NCBI GenBank assembly: GCA_019188255.1
Contig: JAETXT010000001.1
Location: 1,364,001-1,428,000 of the forward strand
Source: Verticillium longisporum
Lineage: Eukaryota > Ascomycota > Sordariomycetes > Glomerellales > Plectosphaerellaceae
Length of the DNA: 64,000 nucleotides
Reading direction: 5' to 3'
Shown here: piece by piece, positions 43,516 to 57,638 of the stretch
Layout: each line of letters begins with the position of its first letter
Numbering within the stretch: position 1 is the first letter of the stretch
The notes under the pieces: generated by a model
The model's database searches: none
Told to the model about the DNA's origin: nothing
Seen by the model: only the letters and a program-made list of their open reading frames with translations
Program-made: the position numbers and the translations under genes

Positions 43516-46291
43516 AGAACAGACGACGACTGGCGGCTTTCAGCCAGAGAGGACCAATCGAGTCCCTCTGACGGCTTTGTACCATCTTGTACCCAATTAC
43601 TGTACCATCATCATGGCCCCAAGAATAATACCCCTTCTCCGAGTGCTGGGACTCTTGGAGGCTCTCTCCTCTGCTCTCTCCGTGAAATGATGAAAGCTAC
43701 GCGTTTCTATACGATACGTCTTCCTGCCCATTCTACTCCATGGCAAAGAGACCACAGCAAAACGCAATATCAAACCGCAAGGGCGCCTGGGGGCAGGCGG
43801 CCTCTCCTGGCTCGCAAGTGCTGGGAGGTGCCGCCGCAACCGGCGCGCTCGCCTTTTCAGACCTGAGGTCCCCAGTCTTGGACCGTCAGACTAAGTGGCA
43901 GAGTACACAATAGGTGCCCATGACACCAGTGAATTCTTTTTCGACGGGACAACGCGATGACCGCTGGAAGTGAGGCGCGCACGCATGACCACGTAGGCAC
44001 GCTGGATGGCACGGTGAGACGTCAGTATCTGCGTTGACGGATGTCCCCACTAGTACCGTAGACGGCTCCGTTTAAATCGAAAAGACTAAGGTACTTACTA
44101 GGTAGGTAGGTACGTACTTACTCAAATAAGAAAACGGACTGGCCGAACGTAAGGAACGGACGTGCCCCGCATACGTCACAACCCCGCCACGCCAATTCGC
44201 AATTCATGGAAGCGGTGCGCAAGTGCAATGCAGCCTTTTGCACACGGGCGGATCCCCATTTTCTGAGCTCGTCTGGCGGAGCATCCCGGGCCCAGCTGTC
44301 ATGGAGAATTGTCGATGAGGGCCACGGTGCCCGATGGCCGGGGGACCGAGGTGGGTGCGAGTCTGAGAGTGTGGCCTTGACTTGTGTGCGATGGGCAGCC
44401 CTCCTGCTCCCCTCCCTCCCTTTCCCCCTGACAGTGCTCTGCATGTGCAAGAACCGGGAAAGACAGCCGGTCGGAAAGATCCACGACGGGCACGACCGTG
44501 GAAGAGGCGGGGAGGGAGGAAGCCTCGAGCAGGCACGACAGCGCAGAGACAGGTCTGAGCAGCTCCCAAAAGGAGGGTGGACAGGCTGTTCCGGGGAGAC
44601 GTCCGGATGGGTGATTTGTCCTGTCTGATGGAGATGAGGGAATTTCACAGTATTACATGGTGTTGAGGCGCAGAGAGAGACTGGCGGTCTGGCGACGAGG
44701 TTCGAGCTTCTGGAGCTCTTGCAGGTCGAGCGAAAGCTTCCCTGGTCAGATGCGGCAGGGCGGCCTCCTGGGCGGTTCCATCGTACTGTTTTGTTTATTG
44801 GTTGTGACCAACCTGCTCGAGTTGCGGTCTGGAGGATGGAAGAGTAGGGCGCCATTTCGGATGCACATGATAGGAGCCGCTGCTGCAGATGCTGTCTCGC
44901 CGTATCCCGTCTGGGAGATCGAGGGCATCCTTGGCGGCTCTGCGAGAGGTCGATCACGATGTGCAAAGCCCTCGACCTTGTGTCTCTCTGTCAGGTACCG
45001 TTTCGCGATGCATGGCTGAGTACGTACCTGTACTGTACTCGCCAGTGGAGTGACGACGGCGACGGTCGAGAACCGTCTGGGTCCTGGTGGGCTGTAAGAG
45101 GGTTGGCACGCATCATGAAAAACAGATAATTGGGTACCGGCACACGACCGATCGACCCGAAGGGGCCTAGCAGGCGGGTAACGCTCCGTCATTGGAGGGG
45201 CTGAGACGTGGTACCTTGGGCGGACGCGAACTCTTTCCTGGCAGGCGCAACAGAGACAAGGGGGAGGGGGGGGAAGGAGCATACGGCCTTGGGCAGGCAC
45301 ACCCCCGGCGCCAGGCCTTGAAGAGTTTTAGCCCTGCCTGGCGGTACCACGACGAGCTGCGCTGACCTAAGAATTTCCTGATACCGAATAAAAACCTCCC
45401 GCCTCCAGCCACCCCACCACGACCTCGACCCGGCTGGCTCTTGACCTCGACCAAAACACCTCGTTTTTGAGCTCAACACGCTTCCAACACTTTCTCGCCT
45501 CATTAATCGCACCGCAGCTGTCCCAGCTTTCGAGGTGCTTCCCGCAAACAAAACCTTTTGGGTAAGTCTGAGCGTTCTGCGTTACACACGAGGCGTGGAT
45601 ATTCGGCACACGACGGCACGCCTGGCTGGAAAGGCTTGGCACGAAAGGACAGGTGTATTGGGCCACAGCGAGCGGATGACTCTGAAGATACCACCTTCGC
45701 CTCCCGGAAGCCTCCCACAGTCTGCCTGTCACGTAGCGCCAGAATCTCCCCAATACGCTCCAGAATCATCATCGGAGACCTTGTTTTTTCTTCCATGACA
45801 GGCCACGCCACTTCAAGAGTACCAAGACTGACAAAAGTGTGGGTGTCCAGATCTTCGACAGTACGGAGATTTCTCCCCTTGAAACCCCGACTCGCCTTTG
45901 GTCGTCTCAAAGGCAACAGGCGCACCACGGCTCCCGCAGCCGTCAGCTTCGTCAGTGATCAAGATTTCAGCGTTCGGAAGTCTTTCCACATCACCAACAA
46001 CATCCCCCTCCCGCCCCTGCGCACGCCTAAGCAAAAACTCGAATTCTTCCTGTTCGACGTTCTGTTTCAACAGACGCCTCCCGTCGACTCTACACCCGAT
46101 CAGCTGCCGCATAGGACGCACTCGGAGCCTCTTCCTCTCGTCGAGGGAGAGTCGAGGAGAACTCGCCAGATCGCTGAGGGATCTGCCTGCTACCGCTTCC
46201 GGCCACCCTAGGACCCGCTTGACCGTCCGGCTTCAACACCACCAGACAAGTTAACCGCTCGTCCTTGACCCAACCAGTCAACTTCACGGAT
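43516..46291. other. Intergenic region and probable long leader of ornithine decarboxylase
   Basis: No supported gene. TAGGTAGG-type repeats lie at 44088-44122. A good donor GGTAAGT at 45561-45567 within pyrimidine-rich sequence suggests that the decarboxylase leader starts near 45400-45540 and is spliced. Open frames here (44118-44966 minus, 45558-46211 plus) resemble no protein I know. Confidence 0.5.
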
Positions 46292-47659
46292 ATGGTTATG
46301 GCAACTGTCGCTCTTGAGCAATATGCCCCGCCTACCATCAATTATGATCGTAGCTACCACACAATCCTGAAGACGAAGCAGCAATACGCTGATCACGCCC
46401 CCACCAACAATGTCGTGATCACGCCCAAGCAGCTCATCGGCGAGGCTCTCCGCCGCCGTGTCGAGAGCATCGACACGGAGTCCTGCGGAGCCGGCGAAGA
46501 GGACACCTTCTTCGTTGCCGACCTCGGCGAGGTCTACCGCCAGCACATGCGCTGGAAGCTCAACTTGCCTCGCGTCAAGCCCTTCTATGCCGTCAAGTGC
46601 AACCCCGACCCCCGCGTCATCGAGCTCCTGGCTGCCCTCGGCACCGGCTTTGACTGCGCCTCCAAGTGGGAGATCGACCAGATCCTCAACATGGGCCTCG
46701 CCCCCGAGCGCATCATTTACGCCCAACCCTGCAAGACCAACTCGTACCTCCGCTACGTCAAGACCCAGGGCGTCAAGCAGATGACCTTTGACAATGCCGA
46801 TGAGCTCTACAAGATTGCAAAGCTCTACCCCGGCGCCGAGCTCTTCCTCCGCATCATGACCGACGACGAGTCCAGCCTGTGCCGCTTCAGCATGAAGTTC
46901 GGTGCTTCCAAGGAGATCGCGGGAGAGCTCCTCGCTCTCGCCAAGGACCTGGGTCTCAACGTTGTCGGCGTCAGCTTCCACGTTGGCTCGGGTGCCTCTG
47001 ACCCCATGGCCTTCTACAAGGCTGTCCACGACTCGTACCTAGTGTTCGAGCAGGGACGCGCCTTTGGCTTCAACATGAAGACGCTCGACATTGGCGGCGG
47101 CTTCTGCGACGACAGTTTCGAAGACATGGCGGCCGTCCTTCGTGGCGCTCTCGACGAGTACTTCCCTCCCAGCAGCAACGTCAACATCATGGCGGAGCCC
47201 GGCCGCTACTACGTGTCTTCGGCCTTCACCATTGCCTGCAACGTCATTGCCCGCCGCACCGTTGACGGTCCTACGCCTGCCGACGACAAGAGCTACATGA
47301 TCTATGTCAATGATGGTCTCTACGGAAACTTCTCTTCCATCATGTTCGACCACCAGCACCCCGTTGCCAAGGTCCTCCGCACCAGCGCGCGTACTCTCTT
47401 CGACCACCCTGCCGCCAACGCCTGTCCCGAAGGCCAGGGAACCCGTTACTCTGTTTGGGGCCCTACCTGCGACGGCATTGATCGCATCACCGAGAGCATC
47501 TCCTTCGAACACGAACTCGATGTTGGCGACTGGCTCTACTTTGAGGACATGGGCGCCTACACCAAGTGCTCTGCCACCAAGTTCAACGGCTTCTCCGACG
47601 ACCACGACGTAATTTACGTCTGCAGCGAGCCGGGCGCCCGTGCTCTGCTTGGCCTTTGA
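46292..47659 (+). CDS. Ornithine decarboxylase
   Basis: A PLP enzyme that makes putrescine from ornithine, the first step of polyamine synthesis, in the cytosol. A single coding exon of 455 residues. I chose the ATG at 46292 (MVMATVALEQYAPP); the upstream in-frame opening is not ATG. Landmarks: PFYAVKCNPDP with the PLP Lys at about 102, GFDCASKWEIDQIL, FHVGSGASDP, DIGGGFCDDSFEDMA, the phosphate-binding MAEPGRYYVSSAFT, VNDGLYGNFSSIMFDH, and WGPTCDGIDRI with the catalytic Cys at about 393. As in other fungi the leader looks long, and regulation by polyamines through it is likely but not visible. The frame is intact. Confidence 0.96.
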   Translation: MVMATVALEQYAPPTINYDRSYHTILKTKQQYADHAPTNNVVITPKQLIGEALRRRVESIDTESCGAGEEDTFFVADLGEVYRQHMRWKLNLPRVKPFYAVKCNPDPRVIELLAALGTGFDCASKWEIDQILNMGLAPERIIYAQPCKTNSYLRYVKTQGVKQMTFDNADELYKIAKLYPGAELFLRIMTDDESSLCRFSMKFGASKEIAGELLALAKDLGLNVVGVSFHVGSGASDPMAFYKAVHDSYLVFEQGRAFGFNMKTLDIGGGFCDDSFEDMAAVLRGALDEYFPPSSNVNIMAEPGRYYVSSAFTIACNVIARRTVDGPTPADDKSYMIYVNDGLYGNFSSIMFDHQHPVAKVLRTSARTLFDHPAANACPEGQGTRYSVWGPTCDGIDRITESISFEHELDVGDWLYFEDMGAYTKCSATKFNGFSDDHDVIYVCSEPGARALLGL

Positions 47660-48448
47660 AGCGCCGCCCAGCACCGCATGTTGTCCCTGGACGAGGGACC
47701 TTTCCTTGCTTGTCTGCTCGCGTTGAAAACATGGTATCCTCGAAAGAAAAGAAAAAAAGAAGAATGGACTGAGAGAGCAAAGGCCCACAGTACCACCGTA
47801 CAATTAGACTCATTCTCCTTGTTTTCTTCCCCCAGCTGCTGCACTGGGGTTATCATTCTGCTAGACCTGTTGAAGAACAGAATACAAACTTATCGGGCCA
47901 ATTGCGACTTTTCCCTGATGCTTGACCTCGTGTACCTGCCTGTCTACTTCGTGGACCTTCGTTGCGGTATGAGCGGCCGCAAATGTAGTTGATCCTAGTT
48001 ACGACATTGTTGTCTGGTAGTTGCTTGCCAGGTCGGCGCCAATGAGAAAGTCGAAAGCTCACATGACAATATACCCAGCGAAAACCACACGCAAACATCC
48101 GCGGCGAACAGTATGAATACAGAGCTCACGCTTGAAGTATTTCTATTCATCATCTGGTCGATATGCTTCATCTCTGAACACTGGCTGGCTCCCCCGCCAA
48201 CCACGTACCTAGTCTCCATGTGACAGTGACCAAGCCGTTGCGTCACCGTCTCTATCGTGCAACGCCCTCCCTTTCCTGACCCTCGAGCGTGTTGCAGCCC
48301 GTCTATCTGCGCCCCGTGTTGCTTTTTTCAAAGCACAATGAAGATCCGACCCTCCAGTCCCAGTCCCATGTTGTGCCGCCGTTTTGTTTCCCGCCTCTCC
48401 CTTCCAACCGTTGGGTCATTTGTCAGGTTGACAATGGCTCCCTCTCCT
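47660..48448. other. Convergent 3' region, ornithine decarboxylase/phosphatase
   Basis: About 790 bp of 3' untranslated sequence. No gene or repeat recognised. Confidence 0.5.
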
Positions 48449-51400
48449 CTATGCTCGCGTTCTACTGGGACTCCGGTCCCTTCGAGGCTTCGCCAGAGAT
48501 TTGGCTGTGGCTGTGTCGTACCCGATTACGTGCATGAGGTATGCCATCCTGTGGTTAATTAGCATGATGCGCATCATCTCAGTGGGCCAAACACAAGCGA
48601 AACTCACTTTTCGTTGTTCTCCTCCCTCGCCCGGAGGTCTTCGAAACGAACCTGACAGTCCATCCATGCGACGGCCCGATCTCTGGGATCAATCCGCTTT
48701 ACGGTGAATCTGAACCGTCCTGTCACAGGCCGATGATCTGATACACGAACCTCGTGACGCACGTAGTCAAGCTGCTTGATGCGCCCTCGGCCACGGTACA
48801 GCAATCGGTCGCACCACGCAGGTGAACGGCGCTTCTCGCTCGTGTCGTAATCGTCCGTGCCCACATCATACTTGTACGTTGGGGCAAATTTGATCGGCAA
48901 CTCCTCGAAAGCTCGGAGACGGAAACCAGGGTTACGCCGCCTGGCTACGAGAAGCTGATCTCGTTCCAGTAGCTTGGCTAAGTTGTTCTGCTTGACTGCC
49001 ATCACGACCGTGTCCCGTGACATGGTGTCGATGCGATAGTTGAGATCCCCGTTCAACACACAAAGTTCGTGGTCCAAAATTAAGGTTCCGTCGCCGCCGC
49101 CAGTGTAACTGTCGATACGTTTGTTGGGATCCCGTTCAGCTGGTAGAAGCGGTGTTTCCAGGATGGCAGCGATGTCATTATGCCGGCTGTTCGCCTGTGA
49201 TTGACCGGCAGCTAGATGGCAGTTGATGAAGCACATGGAAGTATCGTCAACAAGGAAGCGAACGACAATGGCGCCCTTGTTCCCATGGAGGCCGCCCATA
49301 CCACGCTTGACCTCCGAAGCACTCAAGTTACGGATCCGATCTCGAAGTGAGGATTTCACGAAAATGCAAGTGAAGAGGCCGACGAGCGTGGCTGTGTGAA
49401 GCAAGTGATACAGGTCATGCCGGGGCATGTGGTCGTCAAGGCTCTTCATCAGGAAATCACGCCAGTCTCGGTACTGGTGGCTCATTCGCTCCTGGTCTGA
49501 TCCTTCCTTCTTCTTGGACTTGAAGAACCGCTCTACTCTATGTTAGATGATGGTTAAATCGAGCAAGTCAGAATGCACTTACTGGCGGTAGCAGTCTTGT
49601 CCTCGAGATCGACAAGTTCTTGGAACCCGAATATCAATATGTCGGGCGAATCGCTCGACTGAAGCAGATTGCGGATAAAGGTAGCGTCTTGGTCCGCGTA
49701 ACGAAGACTATGAGGAGTGGATGCACCAGCATTCCAAGTCATGACCAAAGCTTTGTTGCCTTCATCGGCGCAGTACTGAGCTTCATGCGCCTTCATCTCG
49801 TCTTCTTGCCAAACATCCTGTTGCAATCCATCCCATACGCGGATGACGTTGTCAGCCCCGAGGGAAATAACCTGCAGTCGATCTATCCTGTAGCAACTGG
49901 AAGGGTCGGAGATGATTTTGACGACAGGGTTTTCATGTGCCTGCCACTCCTTTTTGATCGTCCATGGGGTCTGGCTGATATCGTAAACGGATATCTTGCC
50001 GTTGTTGAAACCAGCCCAGATGTAATCACCGACGCCCGTCAACGAGTTGATCTTGTACCCGCTGATACTCAGTACCGCAAGACAAGAAAAGTCCTTGGTG
50101 TTATAGATGCTGACTTTGCCGTCGATGTGCCCGAAGAAAGCTCTCGTCGGATGTGTCCGCATCAGCGTCCCGGAAGTGACCTCCCCAGCACTGTCTTGCA
50201 CGAGTGGCCGAATCAGGACTTGAAACTGTGTCTCGCCCTCGAGAGTAGGTGCAAAGATCCGGATCTCCTTGCCCGTTGCATGCCAGAGAAGGTCACCTAC
50301 AACCATCGAGAACGCGTGAGTCCTGGGAAGTCGATAGGTCTGGTGCGGGTTCCCATTGAGATTTGGCGTGTGGTCCTCATCCGGACCCCAAATAGCAAGC
50401 GTGCCGCTCTCATCCAGTGTCCACAGCTCGTTGTAATGCCGATAAATTTTGATAACCTCATGTCGTGCATGGGCTGTAGCCTTTTTGGCTACGATAGATT
50501 GTGTGGCAATGTCGGCTTCCATGACCTCTCCCATGTTTGTTCCTATCCACAGCCGTTGACCTTCTTCGTCAACGTTGGAGCCTGGTTTGAACGCGATGGA
50601 TGTAGCTTTGACGCCTTCGCCGTGCGCAAAACTCATGAGGAGCTCGCCGTCGCGAAGGCTCCAGACTCGGGTGAGCAGGCCTGTAGTACAAACAAGATCT
50701 CCGCAGACATCAAACACACGTGTGTCATACTTAGTAGGTACCTCGTGCACACCTTGCTTGACCGAAGGGGCTCTTCGATTCGTATTAGAGGGATCGGGAT
50801 AGGTGGAGCCTGGGTTGACGCCGTCTGATTTCGTAATAGGCGGCTGAGCAGCGGGATTGGAGGTAGAAGGAAGGGCAGACGATGCCTGAGCAGGGGCAGA
50901 AGTGCGAATAGATCGCACGTCAGGCGGAGCGCTCCTATCAAGGGACCTGTCAACAACGGTATTTGATCGTCCAGGTACCCGAGTTGGGGGCGGAAGGACG
51001 CCCGTAGTTGGCGTAGAGACTATACGCTTCGGAAGCGTTGCTGCTTCCTGCGTAGGAACCATAGCGGAGCCCTGCCTCGCTGGCCGTGGTGGAGGCATCA
51101 TCGACGTGGAGGTCAAGGGCGCAGGTCGAGGCGGTGGCTCGATCTGTGATAATGGCCGTGTCGGAAGCGCTGGTTTTGTTTCGTTGACATGCGGAGAAGC
51201 CATCTGTTCCCTCATGCCCATATCATTGTCGCGTTGACGCTTAGTCACGAGTGAATGGTGAAGAGGAGGTGGCTCGAACCCTAGGTCTAGCTTTCTGGGT
51301 CGTAATACATCTGTCTGCGCAACATGAGGTCTGGGCCTTGAAGGTAATGGAGGTGTGTCCCCGCCAGGACTTCCCGGGCTGCTGGGCGGACTATTGAACG

Positions 51401-52182
51401 GAGAAGTCTCTTGCGGCTGTCGCCTCGGTTCTGGCAACCGTATCGGATCTGCAAAAACTGATGTCCGCCGTTGTGCAGGAATTAGGGGCTTCTCGTTTCG
51501 GCTGATCGGCGGTGGGGGCTTTTCCCTACGCATCTCTCCGGACCTCCTGGGCGGAGGCGGCGATGGTGGTCGCGAAGCAGTGAGCATAGGCGACTTCCGA
51601 GGCTCGAGTGTGGGCGTAGAGGTGCGGCTTGGTATTTTGAAGGAACGTGAGGGTACGGACGGAGTCGTGGGAGCCACGATATAGTCGGGGTTCAGGAGAC
51701 TTGGCGCATCATCCCGAGAAAACTGGGCGATCATGTGTTTCGGGGAGAATGAGGAGGCTCGATCATGACGGACGGGGCCGTGGTCGTTGGCTTTGGACTC
51801 AGTGGAGGCGGTGGTCCAAGTGAACGCGTCGAGGCGCGGAGGCCAAGCTCATGTTGAGGGAGGGGGAGATATGTTGCAGATACACTGCCGCGATCGGCTC
51901 GTGGTTTTGGCGGCGGCCGCGGCGCGGGCGCATGATGCGTGTTCTCTTGTACTGTCTTGACCTCGCGTAACCGCTCTGGTTTGGGCGCCGGAGAGACTGC
52001 TCGAGGGGGCGAGAGGCCGATGCTTGGTTCGGGGGGATGGGTCATCTGTAGGTTTTCGAACTTGGCTCGTAGCGACGACACGGGCTTCTGCGATGCTATC
52101 AGCGCATGGACAAGCACACCGGCACGTAGCTGGGACTCACAAGCGACGAGCCGTCAGGCCCGTTCTCCTCTGGCGGCGCCAT
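48449..52182 (-). CDS. Inositol polyphosphate 5-phosphatase with beta-propeller-like middle; one frame break
   Basis: Removes the 5-phosphate from phosphoinositides such as PI(4,5)P2. Exons 52141-52182, 49583-52087, 48608-49532 and 48449-48548 give about 1190 residues. The start MAPPEENGPDGSSL joins KPVSSLRAKFENLQ, followed by a long Pro-rich disordered region. A WD40-like section (VFDVCGDLVCTTGLLTRVWS to LQVISLGADNVIRVWDG) precedes the IPPc domain: LILDHELCVLNGDLNYRID, PAWCDRLLYRG and VSDHRPVTGRF. The last exon (MAYLMHVIGYDTATAKSLAK) is inferred from the donor GTGAGT overlapping the apparent stop and the acceptor CCACAG. At 51742-51745 the frame slips by one base beside a C-run (G on the plus strand), between PPHSP and MIAQFSRDDAPS. 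The enzyme assignment is firm; the exact orthologue is not. Confidence 0.88.
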
Positions 52183-53482
52183 GTTGTATTTACGAAGGGG
52201 GGGGGATCAAGTAGGCAGCGGGGTTTCAAATTGAGAACACCCATAATACCCAGGGTCGGACACTGGCGCTGAGAGCGCAAGGGACGCGAGGTGAGCCACC
52301 AGAGCAGCGATGGAGTCCACCGACGGAATGGCGTCCCTGACTAGATATTTCTTGGGAGGACGAGACTGTTTGTATTTGGAAAGTCGATGAGGTTGAATAG
52401 GGCCGCACTGGAGGGTCGATCATAATGATATCTCTAGGTTTAGAGTTGAAGCTGCCGGGGGGTAGAGGCTACTCGGAGGACATGGCTTGTTCCTGGGAGA
52501 GAGCTGATGGTCGGGCGTGGTCTGTGGATTGTGCGAGTCTACTGTGATGGTAGTTTCGTATCGCTTGGTGTCTGCGTGGGCATTTGCGTGTTGAGGCCAG
52601 TCGACATTGAAAGGGAGGTCGGCAGGCTGTGGCAGTGTTGGATGTTCCAGTTGCTGTCAAAGTCTCGTGTCCTGGCGACGCCTGAACAGCCGCCTCGCCT
52701 GTCGTAAGCTGTTTCCCGCTCGGCAGCGTCACTGGGCTGGGGGTCCCACATAGCGCTGGGCCGAACTGGGCAAAGCCGTTTGGGTGTGCCTGGGCAAAAG
52801 TACATGGTACGTGCCGTGGGTACCACCTGATGGCACATCAACCCTGGCTGGGCAGGAGCCCAGGAGCCACTGGTAGAAAGCCCGCGGCCAGGAAGGAGCA
52901 GGGCACCTCAGCTTGAGCCCCGCCCGGCGCGGGGCTGTTGAGTTGGTTTCGTAGCAGGTGCGAGGTACTTGCAGGTAGCAAGGGTATCTAGGTAGATGCT
53001 GCGGCCACAGGGACTCAGGGCCTCAGCCCGCTACAGAACTGCGTCACCTCACCCCGGAACCCCCCTGTAAATCGCCAACGTCGCGTGCATTCGCCCATCA
53101 AGTCCCCGTCACCAGCTTGCAAGCCAGGCAGGGTACTGTACTAAGCCTAAATGCCAGTCCCAGTCCCGTACCATGACTACCACCTAGGTATCGTAGGTAA
53201 ACCTACTTACCTTAAGTAGCGGCGAAGCCAGCCGGAGCCGGAGGTGGGGTGGGGTCTTCAAGGGAAGCACGCACGGTTCAGGCGGGATCTGAATGGCTGG
53301 ACCACGGGAGAAGTCGTCGATATCACCCCATTAATCCATGTCGCTCGGAACGACTGAACATTTTACAATCGTCCTCCCCGTTCGTCGCCGTCGCTCAATC
53401 TTTTCCTCCTCTACGTACCTTACTACTTCGTCTCTTCGCGCAACCCAGACAAGAACGGCCAATTCACCCACAAACACACAAG
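52183..53482. other. Divergent spacer, phosphatase / small conserved gene
   Basis: About 1.3 kb, no gene seen. TAGG/ACCT-type elements lie at 52980-52996 and 53176-53218. The last 100 bases show a leader-like composition. Confidence 0.5.
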
Positions 53483-54047
53483 ATGAACAACGTAAGACTC
53501 TCCCGGCGATGACCTCATGTGTTGTGGCATGACTGACCTGAGGATGGCGTAGGTCAAATCATTCTGGTACGTGATGCCCGGTGCGCTCAAACCCGTGAGC
53601 CTGCCAGACTGACCGTCCTCGACTCTAGGCTCGGATGGGGCTCCCTTTGTGTTGGTACGCTACCAGAACGGCCTGATCCTCTCGGGCACACAGACTGCTG
53701 ACACGATGACGACAGCTGGTGGAGGCGCATACTACTTCGCGAAGAAGAGCATCAACGCCGACCGGATGTCCAGGCTTGAGGACCAGCGCAGGAAGAAGCA
53801 GATGATCGAGTCGATGGAATACTCCGAGAACGTCCCCAGCAGGCCCCTCTCGTCCGCGACAATGGGCGGCACCCCGGCCGCCAGTCCTGCCCTCACCGAC
53901 ACGGCTGGCCCTCCCAGCCAGGAGGCCGGCGCCGACCCTGCGCCGACGCGCCATGCGCCTACGACGGAGGAACAACGAATCTTCGAGAAGAGCAAGTACG
54001 AGAGTGCCGCGCCATTCAGGAGTCCGAAGGGAGACCGATTTTCCTGA
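53483..54047 (+). CDS. Small conserved fungal protein with tiny exons (resembles DUF4748)
   Basis: Exons 53483-53491 (9 nt), 53553-53566 (14 nt), 53629-53654 (26 nt) and 53716-54047 join in frame to 126 residues: MNNVKSFWLGWGSLCVAGGG, then AYYFAKKSINADRMSRLEDQ. The first 25 residues form a short hydrophobic segment, probably a membrane anchor. A basic helix (RRKKQMIESMEYSENVP) and a disordered tail ending FRSPKGDRFS follow. This pattern resembles a small fungal family of unknown function that I recall as DUF4748, perhaps mitochondrial; that name is from memory. All introns are GT-AG. An ATG-less shadow frame across the third intron (VRYQNGLIL...) should not be used. Confidence 0.78.
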
Positions 54048-54752
54048 TTGCCGACACACGCACATACACGGGTGGAAGACATGTCGTGTTTAGAGTGCCC
54101 TACTGTCCCGGAACGAATATGGTACCCGGGGCGAGTGTACAATTATTAATGCGGATTTGCTCTGTTCTCTTTAGAAACGGCGAGCTGATAGTGGCGCTAC
54201 GAATTAACGACCCAAGCCTCCCCTCTACATTTCATTATCCTGTCTCCTCTTCTGTGAGGGGATGTAGTCTCGATTTGCCAAGCACGCCTTGTACTTATCT
54301 CACAAACTGTCCAATGGTAGCGCATGCAGCGATCGCCGCTGACGATGCGTTGTGCACCACGTCAACGTTGCAGGTAACCATGTAACCGTGTGGAGGGGAT
54401 TGGTCGGCAGCAATGTGAGAATAAGCAGCTAGCTCCCGTGGAGCAGTTACACCAAAGACGCTCTTCACCATACTGAACATTTTCTACTCAGGTCTACACG
54501 CAGGCCAACAGAATCACTGTCAACATGTCCTAAATTCCACGCCTCACCAGCTCCGTCACGCATTGGTAGTGGCTCGAACACTTGTCCCCCCAATCACGAA
54601 GAGATCACGCTTTCAAGGGCCACCACATTTGAGCAAGCTGATTGTAAACTTTTTACAACTCTTCCTTTCGTATCTGAGACAAACGTACATGATTTCAAAT
54701 TTGTGGGAGCTGTCCACCCCTTTTAGGCGCCTGTTGTACATCCCCAACGTAT
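54048..54752. other. Convergent 3' spacer
   Basis: About 700 bp between the small gene and the homocitrate synthase stop. No gene or repeat seen. Confidence 0.5.
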
Positions 54753-57166
<2,414 letters not shown>

Positions 57167-57638
57167 GATTGTTGATGTTGTCCAGGTGAATCAATCAATT
57201 GATAAGTCGGTCGGCAGGAAATGCTCAGTAGATGTCAGGGCGAGATATTCAGCTGCGTAATCGCCACTAGAGAGTCATCCAAAATAACGTGGATTCGATT
57301 CGGAGGAAAAGGTTTGGATAGGTAGGAAATAGCAAGCAAGCCAAGCTGCTAGTGGGGCGTCTGGGGAAGTTCTTCTCATTCCGATGGCCGGAGCAGTGTG
57401 ACGCATGTACATGCAAGGTACGTCAGACGCCCGAGTGGTAATTCGTGCGATCAGCATCACGTGCATCTGCTCTTTTGTGGGTCCAAAGCTTCACCCGCGG
57501 ATCTCCTCTGACTGTGTGTACTATGTATGCGCCTCACCAGGCTTCAGGCTAGCAATTCCATCAAGCAGCCGCCTCGCAGCACGACACAGGCGCGATCCCC
57601 CAGAACCACGACACGGTCGACATGCGAGTTTCTTGACG
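57167..57638. promoter_or_regulatory. Compact divergent promoter, homocitrate synthase / CID protein
   Basis: Only 472 bp separate the two start codons, so promoter elements must be shared or interleaved. No specific factor site is recognised with confidence. Confidence 0.45.

Noticed and set aside
44118..44966. Minus-strand frame of 282 codons
   Set aside because: No recognisable domain, erratic composition rich in Ser/Pro/Arg/Cys, overlapping frames on the other strand and a TAGG repeat next to its end. It is more likely spacer.
45558..46211. Plus-strand frame of 217 codons upstream of ornithine decarboxylase
   Set aside because: It opens without an ATG, contains a strong splice donor at its beginning and looks like leader sequence.
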